Of a stretch of DNA of 37,461 bases, positions 1-6,141 are shown one piece after another. Origin of the DNA: a virus; the IMG/VR virus record IMGVR_UViG_3300032267_000657, positions 1 through 37,461 of that record; one strand, 5' to 3'. The first letter of the stretch is position 1. Each line of letters starts with the position of its first letter. The notes beneath the pieces were generated by a model. The model was given only the letters and a program-made list of their open reading frames with translations, was not told the origin of the DNA and did no database searches. Both the position numbers and the translations under genes were made by a program.

Positions 1-677
1 CTAGAAGCTCCATAGGGAACAACAATGTCTTCAGCGGGTACGAACATCGATACTTGACGTTCTAAATGCGGGTCGTAATAGACTTTCTTAAAGGCGTTAC
101 CAGAAAGACCCAAGCCCCAAATCATGCGCTCATGCTCAGGACGGTATTCTTGCATTATGTCCGTTAGCTGGTAGTTCATGTCGTCTTGGACACGCTGGGC
201 GGCATCTTTCTTCTCTGGGGTCTCACGTCCAATAATCTGGGTCTTGACAGGACCAGCGGCAGGGAACGTCTCCATGATGGTCTCGGCTTGGAACTTGACC
301 AAGGCTTCTGACAGGAGGGGATGGTAAACGCCACAAGCGCCTTCCCAAGGTTCAGACCGCTCCTCAATTTTCATACCTAGGAGTTCTAGTCCGTCCACGT
401 AAGTCTGAATCCAATCCTTACGGGCGCTGATGTCATCTTCAAAATCACCAAGCAAATCGCCAGCAATTTCAACCATTTCCTTTTCATCAAGGTATTCGGC
501 TAGGTTGGCATCAAAGTCTTCGTCTGACGGCTCGGCTTTTTCAAACTCAATCTCTAGTCCGTCTATTCCGACCTTGACTGACTCTGGATCTTCAATTTCA
601 ATCTCAATATCAGGCTCGTCCGTGGGTAGGGAGTCGATTCCCAGTGGGGCTTGATAAAGGCTTTTTTCTACTGACAT
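1..677 (-). CDS. Portal protein, N-terminal part (cut by window start)
   Basis: The frame stays open from an ATG at 677 to the window edge (225 codons). The product starts MSVEKSLYQAPLGI, followed by an acidic stretch (IEIEIEDPESV), then helical sequence with GACGVYHPLLSEALVKFQAE and a WGLGLSGNAFKKVYYDP segment. This order is typical of the large portal proteins (about 700 residues) of P22-like and related podoviruses: an acidic start, a 'W.GAcgv.hPll.Ea..rfqA' helix, then the wing. The portal forms the dodecameric ring at the capsid vertex through which DNA is packaged. It follows terL by 9 nt on the same strand, the usual terL-portal order. Only about a third of the protein is visible, so the assignment rests on family resemblance and position. 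Confidence 0.85.
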   Translation of the reverse strand, partial: MSVEKSLYQAPLGIDSLPTDEPDIEIEIEDPESVKVGIDGLEIEFEKAEPSDEDFDANLAEYLDEKEMVEIAGDLLGDFEDDISARKDWIQTYVDGLELLGMKIEERSEPWEGACGVYHPLLSEALVKFQAETIMETFPAAGPVKTQIIGRETPEKKDAAQRVQDDMNYQLTDIMQEYRPEHERMIWGLGLSGNAFKKVYYDPHLERQVSMFVPAEDIVVPYGAS

Positions 678-686
678 AAGGTATCC

Positions 687-2192
687 TTAGTAATATGCCG
701 CTTTTTTTCTGGGCATAGTCTCATTATCATACTCATCAGAGTTTAAACGGATAAAGCCGCCCTGACGAAATCTTAACAAAGCTTGGCTGGTTGAGTCTAC
801 TAAGTCGTCATGCTCACCGTTTGGAAACGAGGCGCATTCTTCCATTAGTTCTTCTGCCCAGCGGGTGTCAGGACACCAAACAAACCCTGAAGCAAACAAA
901 TCTGATATAGCGTTTACACGGGCTATTTTATCTGAACCTTTGCCAGGTGTATATTCCTGAAGCGGAATTCCCATCCTTCTCATCTCGTAGATCAGGGGCG
1001 CTCCCGCAGCTTTTTTCTCCACAATGCAGGAATCTGGCTCCCATTCCTTGTACAGTTCCATTGCTTTTTGTTTTAGTTCAGGAAACTCTAATCTAGCTTT
1101 ATAGGCATCTAACAAGATGATATGGGCTACTTCAAAGCCTTCGCTGTCGGTTTTATAGAAGACTCCCCACGTGGTACAGGCGGAGTAGTCGGCACGGTTT
1201 GACTTTTCAAACGCTGTGTCCCATGATTGGATGATGAACTCGCATGGAGGAGGGGATTCTTTTTCCCAAATTTTCCAGTTCTCCCGTTTAATGATTGCGC
1301 CTTCTTCTGAGGTCGGGTTCTGCTGGTACTGGGCTTCCCACTTAGAAACAGGGATCTCCGCCTTGATTGCCTCTAGTTCCTCTTGCTTCCAGAACTCAGA
1401 CCACAAAGGCTTGCCACTAGGCAATAAGGCAGGAAATTCAATCGTCTCCCATTCATCCCCGTCCCGTTTAATGGAATTCATGACGATCTGTCCCGTCAGA
1501 TCTCGCTTAGACCAGCGGGTCATCACGACAATAATGGCTCCACCTGGTTGAAGTCGTTGGCGAGGACCAGATGAATACCACTCGTAGACTCGGTCGTAGA
1601 CGGCAGGGTTTCCTTGCATCGCCTCTTGTTCAGAATGGGGGTCATCGATGATCAGAACGTCAGCGCCTTTACCCGTAACGGCTCCACCGACACCAATCGC
1701 AAAGTAATCACCACCCTTGTTGGTGTTCCAGCGACCCGCAGCTTTGGAGTCAGAAGACAGTTTTACGGGGAAAATCTTCTGGTAGTCAGCAGAGTTGACC
1801 AAGTTTCTGACCTTACGACCAAAGCCTGTAGCCAATTCAGCGGTGTGGGCAGTCTGAATGATCTTCTTCTCAGGGTATTTCCCTAGGAACCAAGCGGGAA
1901 ACAGGTAGGATGCGAACTCAGACTTAGTATGACGTGGCGGCATATTAATGATGAGCCGCTTGAGTGTCCCATTAGCAACCCGCTCAAACGCATCCGCCAT
2001 AATTGCGTGGTGTCTACCCCCAATAAAGGCAGACCACATATCACTTACAAACGGCATAAAGTTCTCTCGGCAGCGTTCCTTACGGTCTTCTGCTAAGAGT
2101 TGGCGAATCTTAGGTATCTGAGGTGAATCTTTGGGAAGCACATCCAGTAATTTGATGTACTTCTTAATCTCGTCTTGGGTTAATAACGCCAT
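687..2192 (-). CDS. terL: Terminase large subunit (ATPase and nuclease)
   Basis: This 501-residue protein is the DNA-packaging motor. The ATPase domain shows a Walker A-like MPPRHTKSE (about residues 84-92) and Walker B DVLIIDDPHS (178-187). A motif-III-like VVMTRWSKRDL follows near 222-232. The RNase H-fold nuclease domain starts with QSWDTAFEK (first acidic residue D325) and ends with EHDDLVD (about 460-466), giving the expected acidic cluster. The length is normal for the family. Its ATG overlaps the TAA stop of the upstream 76-residue gene (TAATG), so the two are probably translationally coupled. The portal follows 9 nt downstream. One GTTTAAAC palindrome lies at its 3' end (741-748), encoding RLN. 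Confidence 0.96.
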   Translation of the reverse strand: MALLTQDEIKKYIKLLDVLPKDSPQIPKIRQLLAEDRKERCRENFMPFVSDMWSAFIGGRHHAIMADAFERVANGTLKRLIINMPPRHTKSEFASYLFPAWFLGKYPEKKIIQTAHTAELATGFGRKVRNLVNSADYQKIFPVKLSSDSKAAGRWNTNKGGDYFAIGVGGAVTGKGADVLIIDDPHSEQEAMQGNPAVYDRVYEWYSSGPRQRLQPGGAIIVVMTRWSKRDLTGQIVMNSIKRDGDEWETIEFPALLPSGKPLWSEFWKQEELEAIKAEIPVSKWEAQYQQNPTSEEGAIIKRENWKIWEKESPPPCEFIIQSWDTAFEKSNRADYSACTTWGVFYKTDSEGFEVAHIILLDAYKARLEFPELKQKAMELYKEWEPDSCIVEKKAAGAPLIYEMRRMGIPLQEYTPGKGSDKIARVNAISDLFASGFVWCPDTRWAEELMEECASFPNGEHDDLVDSTSQALLRFRQGGFIRLNSDEYDNETMPRKKAAYY

Positions 2193-2422
2193 TAGAGTTT
2201 GATTACGTCCTGCACCGTCTTGTCAATGACTTTGAGGGAACGAACCATATGGGGCTTTACCTGGAGCAGTCCCTTGTTTTTAAGGTCATGAACCAGCCTG
2301 TGGATATTAGACTTGCTTCGTAGATTAAGCCCTGTAGCAATGTCCATGTAGCTGGGAGGAAACCCCTTCATCTTGATGTATAGCTCAATAAAATCTAGAA
2401 CCATCTTCTGGCGCTCAGTCAT
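2192..2422 (-). CDS. LexA-type winged-helix DNA-binding protein
   Basis: These 76 residues look like the LexA N-terminal DNA-binding domain alone. TERQKMVLDFIELYIKMKGFPPSY resembles 'LT.rQ..vl.fI..y....G.pPs', then comes an NLRSKSNIHRLVHDLKNKGLL recognition-helix region. There is no serine peptidase domain. It is the gene directly before terL and overlaps it by 1 nt, so it could be a small regulator of the packaging operon or an accessory pac-binding protein. A true TerS-like protein is encoded further upstream (3303-4004), so I do not call this one terminase small subunit. Fold confidence is good; the role is inferred. Confidence 0.75.
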   Translation of the reverse strand: MTERQKMVLDFIELYIKMKGFPPSYMDIATGLNLRSKSNIHRLVHDLKNKGLLQVKPHMVRSLKVIDKTVQDVIKL

Positions 2423-2455
2423 GGTCGCTTCGCTCCATTCAATCCTTCGGATTTT

Positions 2456-2641
2456 CTAATCATTCAATTTCTCCTCACGTTCTTGTTTTTCCAGCAATGC
2501 TGCCATTGCACGGTTTTTTGCCGTTATAGGTTTGCTTGCTAAATCCCTTGCATCGCTCAGTTTTTTAATAATCGCAAAAAAGTTCTCCCGCTCTTCAAAG
2601 GTCATACCCATTAACTGTTTGTACAGTTCACTAGCTGTCAT
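2456..2641 (-). CDS. Small charged helical protein, unknown function
   Basis: A 61-residue hypothetical protein (MTASELYKQLMGMT...KQEREEKLND), mostly helical and charged, with no motif I recognise. I chose the ATG at 2641 because GGAAG lies 6 nt upstream of it. In-frame alternatives are an ATG at 2647 and a GTG at 2656 (66 residues). It overlaps the end of the preceding Cys-rich gene by about 11 nt and is followed after 33 nt by the winged-helix gene. It therefore belongs to the compact block of tiny genes between terS and terL. Confidence 0.6.
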   Translation of the reverse strand: MTASELYKQLMGMTFEERENFFAIIKKLSDARDLASKPITAKNRAMAALLEKQEREEKLND

Positions 2642-2795
2642 ACTCATCTTCCGCACCCTGTAATTGGTTTACCATATCAATACACGAACATAGGCAAGTC
2701 GGGCAAAAGGCAACAGGCAGAATCCCAAAGTTTCCCTCTATGCCGCCTTCTTCCATCATTGAGAACTCCACGTTGCAAACGCTGCACTCGCTCAT
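2631..2795 (-). CDS. Small zinc-ribbon-like Cys-rich protein
   Basis: A 54-residue protein starting MSECSVCNVEF and ending AEDEYDS. Two CxxC knuckles (CSVC at residues 4-7 and CPTC at 31-34, followed by CSC) are about 24 residues apart, as in a small zinc ribbon. The start ATG at 2795 overlaps the stop of the upstream gene as ATGA, and the end overlaps the start of the next gene. This kind of packing is hard to get from random frames and supports a real gene despite the short length. The function is unknown; nucleic-acid or protein binding would be usual for such a ribbon. Confidence 0.6.
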   Translation of the reverse strand: MSECSVCNVEFSMMEEGGIEGNFGILPVAFCPTCLCSCIDMVNQLQGAEDEYDS

Positions 2796-2935
2796 TTGAG
2801 TAACTCGATAGCTTTACGAACCGAGGCAACCGCTTGGGTCATCTCATCTCTTTCTTTTCCCCGCATCTCTGCTTGGAGCGCCATAAGGCTCAGTACTAGA
2901 TTCTTTAGTTTGCTGACAAGTAAATCATTCTTCAA
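2792..2935 (-). CDS. Very small helical protein, TTG start
   Basis: A 47-codon frame encodes an amphipathic, probably coiled helix (LKNDLLVSKLKNLVLSLMAL... SVRKAIELLK). No ATG is available near its 5' end. The likely start is TTG at 2935, with a GGGGG run about 10 nt upstream as a weak Shine-Dalgarno substitute. Its TGA stop overlaps the ATG of the Cys-rich gene (ATGA), indicating coupling. It is the first gene after the 2936-3302 noncoding island. No function can be assigned, and the start is uncertain; an internal ATG would leave 30 residues. Confidence 0.45.
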   Translation of the reverse strand: MKNDLLVSKLKNLVLSLMALQAEMRGKERDEMTQAVASVRKAIELLK

Positions 2936-3036
2936 AATATATATACCCCCGTAGGAACGAATAGGAAACGTTCTGGGGGTAGTTTGCCATAGCGTTTAAA
3001 CGAAAGCAACAGGAAATTTTATAGGGGGGGTGGGGG

Positions 3037-3052
3037 TGTTTCACGTGAAACA
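3037..3052. promoter_or_regulatory. parS: Perfect chromosomal-type parS site
   Basis: TGTTTCACGTGAAACA is a perfect 16-bp palindrome and matches the consensus binding site of chromosomal ParB/Spo0J (TGTTNCACGTGAAACA). It lies in noncoding DNA, flanked on both sides by G-tracts. No ParA, and no ParB with a helix-turn-helix, is visible in the window, so the likely binder is the host ParB. I saw only this one full match. Binding and role are inference; the match itself is exact. Confidence 0.85.
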
Positions 3053-3172
3053 TAAGGGGGTACTCACAGCACTCATTGGGTTTAGATGTCCCACGAGATT
3101 TCATCTGGCTGCTTTCCCCTTAGACATTGTAGCAGGGAACGTTCGTATTGCTAAGTAGTGTTGGTATTATGT

Positions 3173-3200
3173 GCGTTTTATAGCGTATAGCGTGTGGCGT
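3173..3200. repeat. GCGT iterons (4 copies)
   Basis: GCGT starts at 3173, 3183, 3190 and 3197, spaced 10, 7 and 7 nt apart, in noncoding DNA next to terS. Such short phased repeats could be a terminase small-subunit or initiator binding array. This is weak by itself because the unit is only 4 nt. Confidence 0.3.
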
Positions 3201-3302
3201 GGGCATGGTCGAATTGGCGAGGGTGGGTCACGGTGGTGTCGACAAAAGCCGAATCGTGAATGCCACCCTAGCAGTTTAAACATCGCATGACGTGACGTGA
3301 TG

Positions 3303-4004
3303 CTATTGAATAGTGCTGACTTTCTTCTTGACGTTGTCTAGCAGATGCAAGTGGCTCTCCAGTTCTTTCTTCAAAGCATCCGCATCGATTACCTCAGTGA
3401 CTTGCTCAACCCTGTCAGTGAACATACCCACTGCCTTGCCTATCAACTCCAAGGCTCTCAGTTGTCCGCTCTCGCTTGCCTCGTCATCGTTCACCTTATC
3501 GAATAGTTGTTGCATGACGTAGCGCCTTGCTGATGCATCGCTCTCAATTACGTTCTGCTTTGTAGCCTCCAAGACAGACCCTAGTTGCATAGTGATTCGA
3601 CTATCTTTCATTAGACGGTTCGCATTGCCTATGATCGTTGCTCTAGTACTACCTGATACGTCATAAGCCGTACTGTAAGCAGTGATGTGATCATTCCCTG
3701 ATACAAGGAGGTTGACGAAGTGAATCATCCTTGCAGTGAGTCTCTTATTGGTTTGCTTGTCTGTCTCTTCTACTATCATCCTTACTGGCTTACCTGACTT
3801 AGTCTTCTTTACCTCTATAGCATCAATAGCAGTCCGCATCACTTCGTGATCGATCCCCGATTTCGGAATGCTTGCACTGGTTGCAATCGATGTACTAGCA
3901 CTGCAATCCATCTCTTCAATAAACTTTTTTTGACTCTTCATACGGTAGTACTCCAGTAAGCGTAGCAGTTGATATTCAGGCGATTGTGGCGGTTTAAACG
4001 GCAC
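3303..4004 (-). CDS. terS: Terminase small subunit
   Basis: A 233-residue protein whose central part reads LTARMIHFVNLLVSGNDHIT followed by AYSTAYDVSGSTRATIIGNANRL. This is the DNA-binding helix-turn-helix signature of Terminase_2-type small subunits ('lt.kq..Fv...l.g.n...AY..Ay......a...a.rll....I'). The C-terminal half is helical (ESDASARRYVMQQLFDKVN, LIGKAVGMFTD) and probably forms the oligomeric ring. TerS recognises the packaging site and loads TerL, encoded 1.1 kb downstream on the same strand. The start is uncertain. GTG at 4004 gives the longest plausible helical N-terminus but has no clear SD. ATG at 3941 (212 residues) has GGAG 9 nt upstream. A GTTTAAAC site lies at the N-terminus (PFKP). 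Confidence 0.85.
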   Translation of the reverse strand: MPFKPPQSPEYQLLRLLEYYRMKSQKKFIEEMDCSASTSIATSASIPKSGIDHEVMRTAIDAIEVKKTKSGKPVRMIVEETDKQTNKRLTARMIHFVNLLVSGNDHITAYSTAYDVSGSTRATIIGNANRLMKDSRITMQLGSVLEATKQNVIESDASARRYVMQQLFDKVNDDEASESGQLRALELIGKAVGMFTDRVEQVTEVIDADALKKELESHLHLLDNVKKKVSTIQ

Positions 4005-4159
4005 AAGTAAATGAGGTTCGTATTACGTTCGTTAACGGTTCGCAACACTGGTCTAAATTTATTTTCAAAATGACCCTGACATTTTCCAATTTCAATCGTC
4101 TCTGTATGTAAGACCCTAAGATTTTTTGGAGTCGATCGTCTTACCAGTGCAGTACTCAT
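3938..4159 (-). CDS. Doubtful 73-residue frame overlapping the terS start
   Basis: This frame (MSTALVRRSTPKNLRVL... YAYWSTTV) ends with ATGA, where the ATG is the alternative terS start at 3941. That arrangement would be classic translational coupling. Against it, no SD precedes the ATG at 4159, the composition is unremarkable, and the competing longer terS frame looks like better protein in the overlap. I recognise no domain. I list it because it bears on which terS start is used. Confidence 0.22.
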   Translation of the reverse strand: MSTALVRRSTPKNLRVLHTETIEIGKCQGHFENKFRPVLRTVNERNTNLIYLCRLNRHNRLNINCYAYWSTTV

Positions 4160-4176
4160 TAATCATTTAAGGACTT

Positions 4177-4374
4177 ATGAAAACACCTATCCAAACCCCA
4201 GTAGAAGACCGCAGTGCTATCCGATTACAGAATGCTTATTCCTACGTTGCGGAGTACTTTCCTGAGCTACCTGAGACTAGTCGCATCGTCTTAGCTGATT
4301 GCCTAGTAAAAGCTTTATTTCCTAAGCAGACTGATCCCGATTTTCAAAAACAGGCTGACAGGCGCATCCCCTGA
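4177..4374 (+). CDS. Small early protein, unknown function
   Basis: A 65-residue protein (MKTPIQTPVEDRSAIRLQNA... DFQKQADRRIP). It has an AAGGA Shine-Dalgarno 5-6 nt before the ATG, and its sequence is compatible with a small helical domain (NAYSYVAEYFPELPETSRIV, LADCLVKALF). No family is recognised. It is the first rightward gene and lies divergently from terS, separated by a short promoter-bearing stretch. It is followed by a 680-nt noncoding leader, so it may be transcribed separately from the early operon that starts at 5057. Confidence 0.6.
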   Translation: MKTPIQTPVEDRSAIRLQNAYSYVAEYFPELPETSRIVLADCLVKALFPKQTDPDFQKQADRRIP

Positions 4375-4440
4375 GCCAGTGACACTGTACAAATACACAT
4401 ATGCCGTTTAAACCGATTTTAAGGGGGCTACAAGCCATTC

Positions 4441-4619
4441 ATGCTAGTACTGATACCCAAGGTCATGCTAGTACGAGATCTCTAGGATTCCATCAACCAT
4501 GCGGGTTAGCGGGTGGTCAAAGCTCATTCCCTGAGCCATACCCAAAGTAATACCCGACTAAGTTGTAGGGGATTAAAAAGAAAATAGTTGCACACGGTTT
4601 AAACAGTTCGTGCTAGTAT
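4441..4619 (+). repeat. TGCTAGTA repeats (3 copies)
   Basis: ATGCTAGTAC occurs at 4441-4450 and again at 4465-4474 (24-nt period). A variant, TGCTAGTAT, is at 4611-4619. The last fits an extended -10 element (TGnTAGTAT). The first two could be operators or diverged promoter copies. Confidence 0.5.
4588..4619 (+). promoter_or_regulatory. Candidate early promoter (extended -10) with GTTTAAAC between its elements
   Basis: TTGCAC (4588-4593) lies upstream of TG-C-TAGTAT (4611-4619). The 20-nt spacing is too long for a standard -35/-10 pair, but an extended -10 can work without a good -35. A GTTTAAAC palindrome (4597-4604) sits exactly where a repressor or activator would act. Transcription would start near 4626, just before the structured leader. 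Confidence 0.4.
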
Positions 4620-4666
4620 TCAGTCAGTAGTTGATGCAAGCATTAAAAACGGTGAGTAACCACCGA

Positions 4667-4979
4667 CACGTCAGAGACCAGTGCGTGGATAAAGTAAAGG
4701 GTTCAACGTCAGATGCCAGTGCGTTGTAAAAGTAAAGGGCAAGTCAATAAGAGGACTCTAAACTCACCTCAAAGGCTAGTAGGCTCTGCCCCTTGGATAA
4801 GGATCAGGCAACCGAACGAGATGCGAGAGGGCTAACGTAGCAAGGTCGTTATTCGTAACCTTGCCGTATGAGACACCTGATGCGATAAGGGTAGGTCTCT
4901 GAACGTGCGAACCAAGAGCGTTCTAAAACAAGTGTGGCTAAACGTGAGATAGCAGAGCGTTGAAAAATAAGTGGCTCTC
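4667..4979 (+). repeat. Four imperfect ~38-nt leader units, each able to form a short hairpin
   Basis: Units start at 4667, 4705, 4902 and 4941, as two tandem pairs with periods of 38 and 39 nt. Each opens with a 21-nt element of the form (C/A)ACGT-11 nt-GCGT(G/T), followed by an A-rich stretch and a GGG or GGCT. The outer pair of the 5-bp stem changes together: CACG pairs with CGTG in copy 1, and AACG with CGTT in copies 2-4. The compensatory change suggests the RNA hairpin matters. Confidence 0.6.
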
Positions 4980-5056
4980 AGAAGAGATTTAATCTCATGC
5001 TCCATTGCATACCAGTGGGGCAGAGGATGCAATCTCGCATCTTTTAAGGAGGCTCT

Positions 5057-5347
5057 ATGTGGAAATTAATCAATAGAACAGAGGCAGTGCAACGGCACTC
5101 TCACTTCGTTTTTGTTCGTGGCGATGACGTTGCAATCGCTGACCATTCACTCAACAAGGTGACCGATCCCGCATCGACAGAGGACGGTCTCTTACTGTGG
5201 GACGGCAAGCTTGGCACTATCCGCACCAATTACGTTTTACTCAGGCTCAAAGGGGATGGTGAGTCCTTTGTTTCTGTAAGCACCCTGACTGCCTATCGCA
5301 TCCAACAGGCTACAGGCAAGCAAGTAATCCCTGATCCATCAAACTAA
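5057..5347 (+). CDS. First gene of the early operon, unknown function
   Basis: A 96-residue soluble protein (MWKLINRTEAVQRHSHFVFV...). The sequence suggests a small beta-rich fold (FVFVRGDDVAIADHSL, TNYVLLRLKGDGESFVSVSTL). I recognise no family. It has the operon's characteristic AAGGAGGCTCT Shine-Dalgarno and directly follows the structured leader, so it may be strongly expressed early after infection. The next gene starts 9 nt downstream with the same type of ribosome-binding site. Confidence 0.7.
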   Translation: MWKLINRTEAVQRHSHFVFVRGDDVAIADHSLNKVTDPASTEDGLLLWDGKLGTIRTNYVLLRLKGDGESFVSVSTLTAYRIQQATGKQVIPDPSN

Positions 5348-5356
5348 GGAGGCTTT

Positions 5357-5551
5357 ATGCGTAATTTTGTTGAATTTTTGGTAGTCGGTTTATCCCTCGC
5401 AGTATTCGTCATTTTCCTGACAGTGTTCTTACTGGATTGGACAGGCGGTTGCGGTGAGGTTTTTGAATATGCGAACGGCACATTGCATCAAGGTGATTGT
5501 GTCGGACGTGACGTGTTTTTCTCAATTTTCCAAAGGGTTTTTAATCTATGA
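5357..5551 (+). CDS. Small single-pass membrane protein
   Basis: A 64-residue protein with one clear hydrophobic helix (FLVVGLSLAVFVIFLTVFLL, about residues 7-26). A short extracytoplasmic or periplasmic-type segment with two cysteines (GGCGEVF, GDCVGRD) and a hydrophobic C-terminus follow. The SD is AAGGAGGCTTT. Its TGA overlaps the ATG of the SprT-like gene (ATGA). It lies in the early region and away from late genes, so I would not call it a holin; an early membrane effector (for example superinfection exclusion) is possible but unproven. Confidence 0.65.
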   Translation: MRNFVEFLVVGLSLAVFVIFLTVFLLDWTGGCGEVFEYANGTLHQGDCVGRDVFFSIFQRVFNL

Positions 5552-6111
5552 ATACAAGAGAAGAGTGGCTCTCTAAAGCCGTTGCTGAGTTGCGCCCAGT
5601 GTTTGATTCAGTTGGTCATCCATTGCCTGAGAAGATCGAGGCATCGTGCGGTTTCCCCAGTAGCAATGCTCGTTCCCGCAAGAACCGTGCGCTTGGTGAG
5701 TGGTGGTCTGCCAAGCAGTCACCCAGTGGTCACCATCAGATCTTCATTGCCCCACAAGTCAGTGACTCGTTCGATGTCTTCGGGGTGTTGGTGCATGAGT
5801 TGGCGCACAGTGCGACTGAGGGTGACGGTCATATGGGACGTTTCCCTAGTCTCGTCAAATCCCTTGGGCTTGTGGGTAAGCCTAGTAGCACGGTAGTTGG
5901 CGCAGTGTTTCGGGATATGTTCGGTGATCTTGTCGCATCCCTTGGGGACTATCCTCATGACGGTCTGACCGTTCCCGCAAGACCTAAAACGCAGTCGACT
6001 CGTATGCTCAAGGCGATGTGTCCTGAGTGTGGCTACACCATCAGGCTTACAAAGTCGTGGGCTGACAAGGGTCTGCCGTATTGCCATGTTCAATTCGTTT
6101 TATCGAAGTAA
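5548..6111 (+). CDS. SprT-like zinc metalloprotease
   Basis: A 187-residue protein with HELAH at residues 83-87 (zinc ligands H83 and H87, catalytic E84) and a downstream GDGHMGRF that fits the third-histidine motif of SprT/Spartan-type proteases. A C-terminal CPECG knuckle (about residue 151) and a final CH near GLPYCH suggest a degenerate zinc ribbon, as in SprT. Spartan-family proteases cut proteins attached to or blocking DNA. A phage version could clear host proteins from DNA or act in the adjacent AAA+/VWA module. The ATG overlaps the previous stop (ATGA). Substrates are unknown. Confidence 0.8.
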   Translation: MNTREEWLSKAVAELRPVFDSVGHPLPEKIEASCGFPSSNARSRKNRALGEWWSAKQSPSGHHQIFIAPQVSDSFDVFGVLVHELAHSATEGDGHMGRFPSLVKSLGLVGKPSSTVVGAVFRDMFGDLVASLGDYPHDGLTVPARPKTQSTRMLKAMCPECGYTIRLTKSWADKGLPYCHVQFVLSK

Positions 6112-6141
6112 TTTTTTTAACTTTTTTAAAGAGGCTCAATC

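Larger units (their letters stand above)
2936..3302. other. Noncoding island between terS and the small-gene block (candidate pac and partition region)
   Basis: No credible gene is visible in these 367 nt. They hold two GTTTAAAC palindromes (2994-3001 and 3274-3281), G-tracts (seven Gs at 3024-3030, five at 3032-3036, five at 3056-3060) that bracket a perfect parS palindrome, four GCGT iterons (3173-3200), and a direct repeat of TGACG near 3288-3298. Many phages have the packaging site in or beside terS, so pac/cos is a reasonable guess, but nothing in the sequence proves it. Confidence 0.5.
4375..5056 (+). other. 680-nt noncoding early control and leader region
   Basis: I see no convincing gene here. 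The left half has two GTTTAAAC palindromes (4406-4413, 4597-4604), three TGCTAGTA repeats and a candidate extended -10 promoter. The right half (about 4620-5056) is dense in repeats and hairpins: four related units of about 38 nt (4667-4979), a GCAAGGT/ACCTTGC stem-loop at 4840-4864 whose apical loop can be UUCG, a bulged GAG..ACCT/AGGT.CTC stem at about 4870-4899, and GATGC/GCATC at 5026-5041 followed by TTTT and the first Shine-Dalgarno. It reads like a structured 5' leader RNA for the early operon. Confidence 0.55.

Noticed and set aside
430-654. Plus-strand Ser-rich frame of 74 codons
   Set aside because: It is the antisense of the acidic portal N-terminus. Ser-rich runs opposite Glu/Asp codons are a normal shadow.
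4667-4979. CRISPR-like array
   Set aside because: There are only four imperfect units in two tandem pairs, with no constant repeat plus variable spacers and no cas genes. They fit leader hairpins.
4832-5032. 66-codon minus-strand frame in the early leader
   Set aside because: It runs antisense to repeat-rich leader DNA, has no SD and has unusual composition. The leader reads better as RNA structure.
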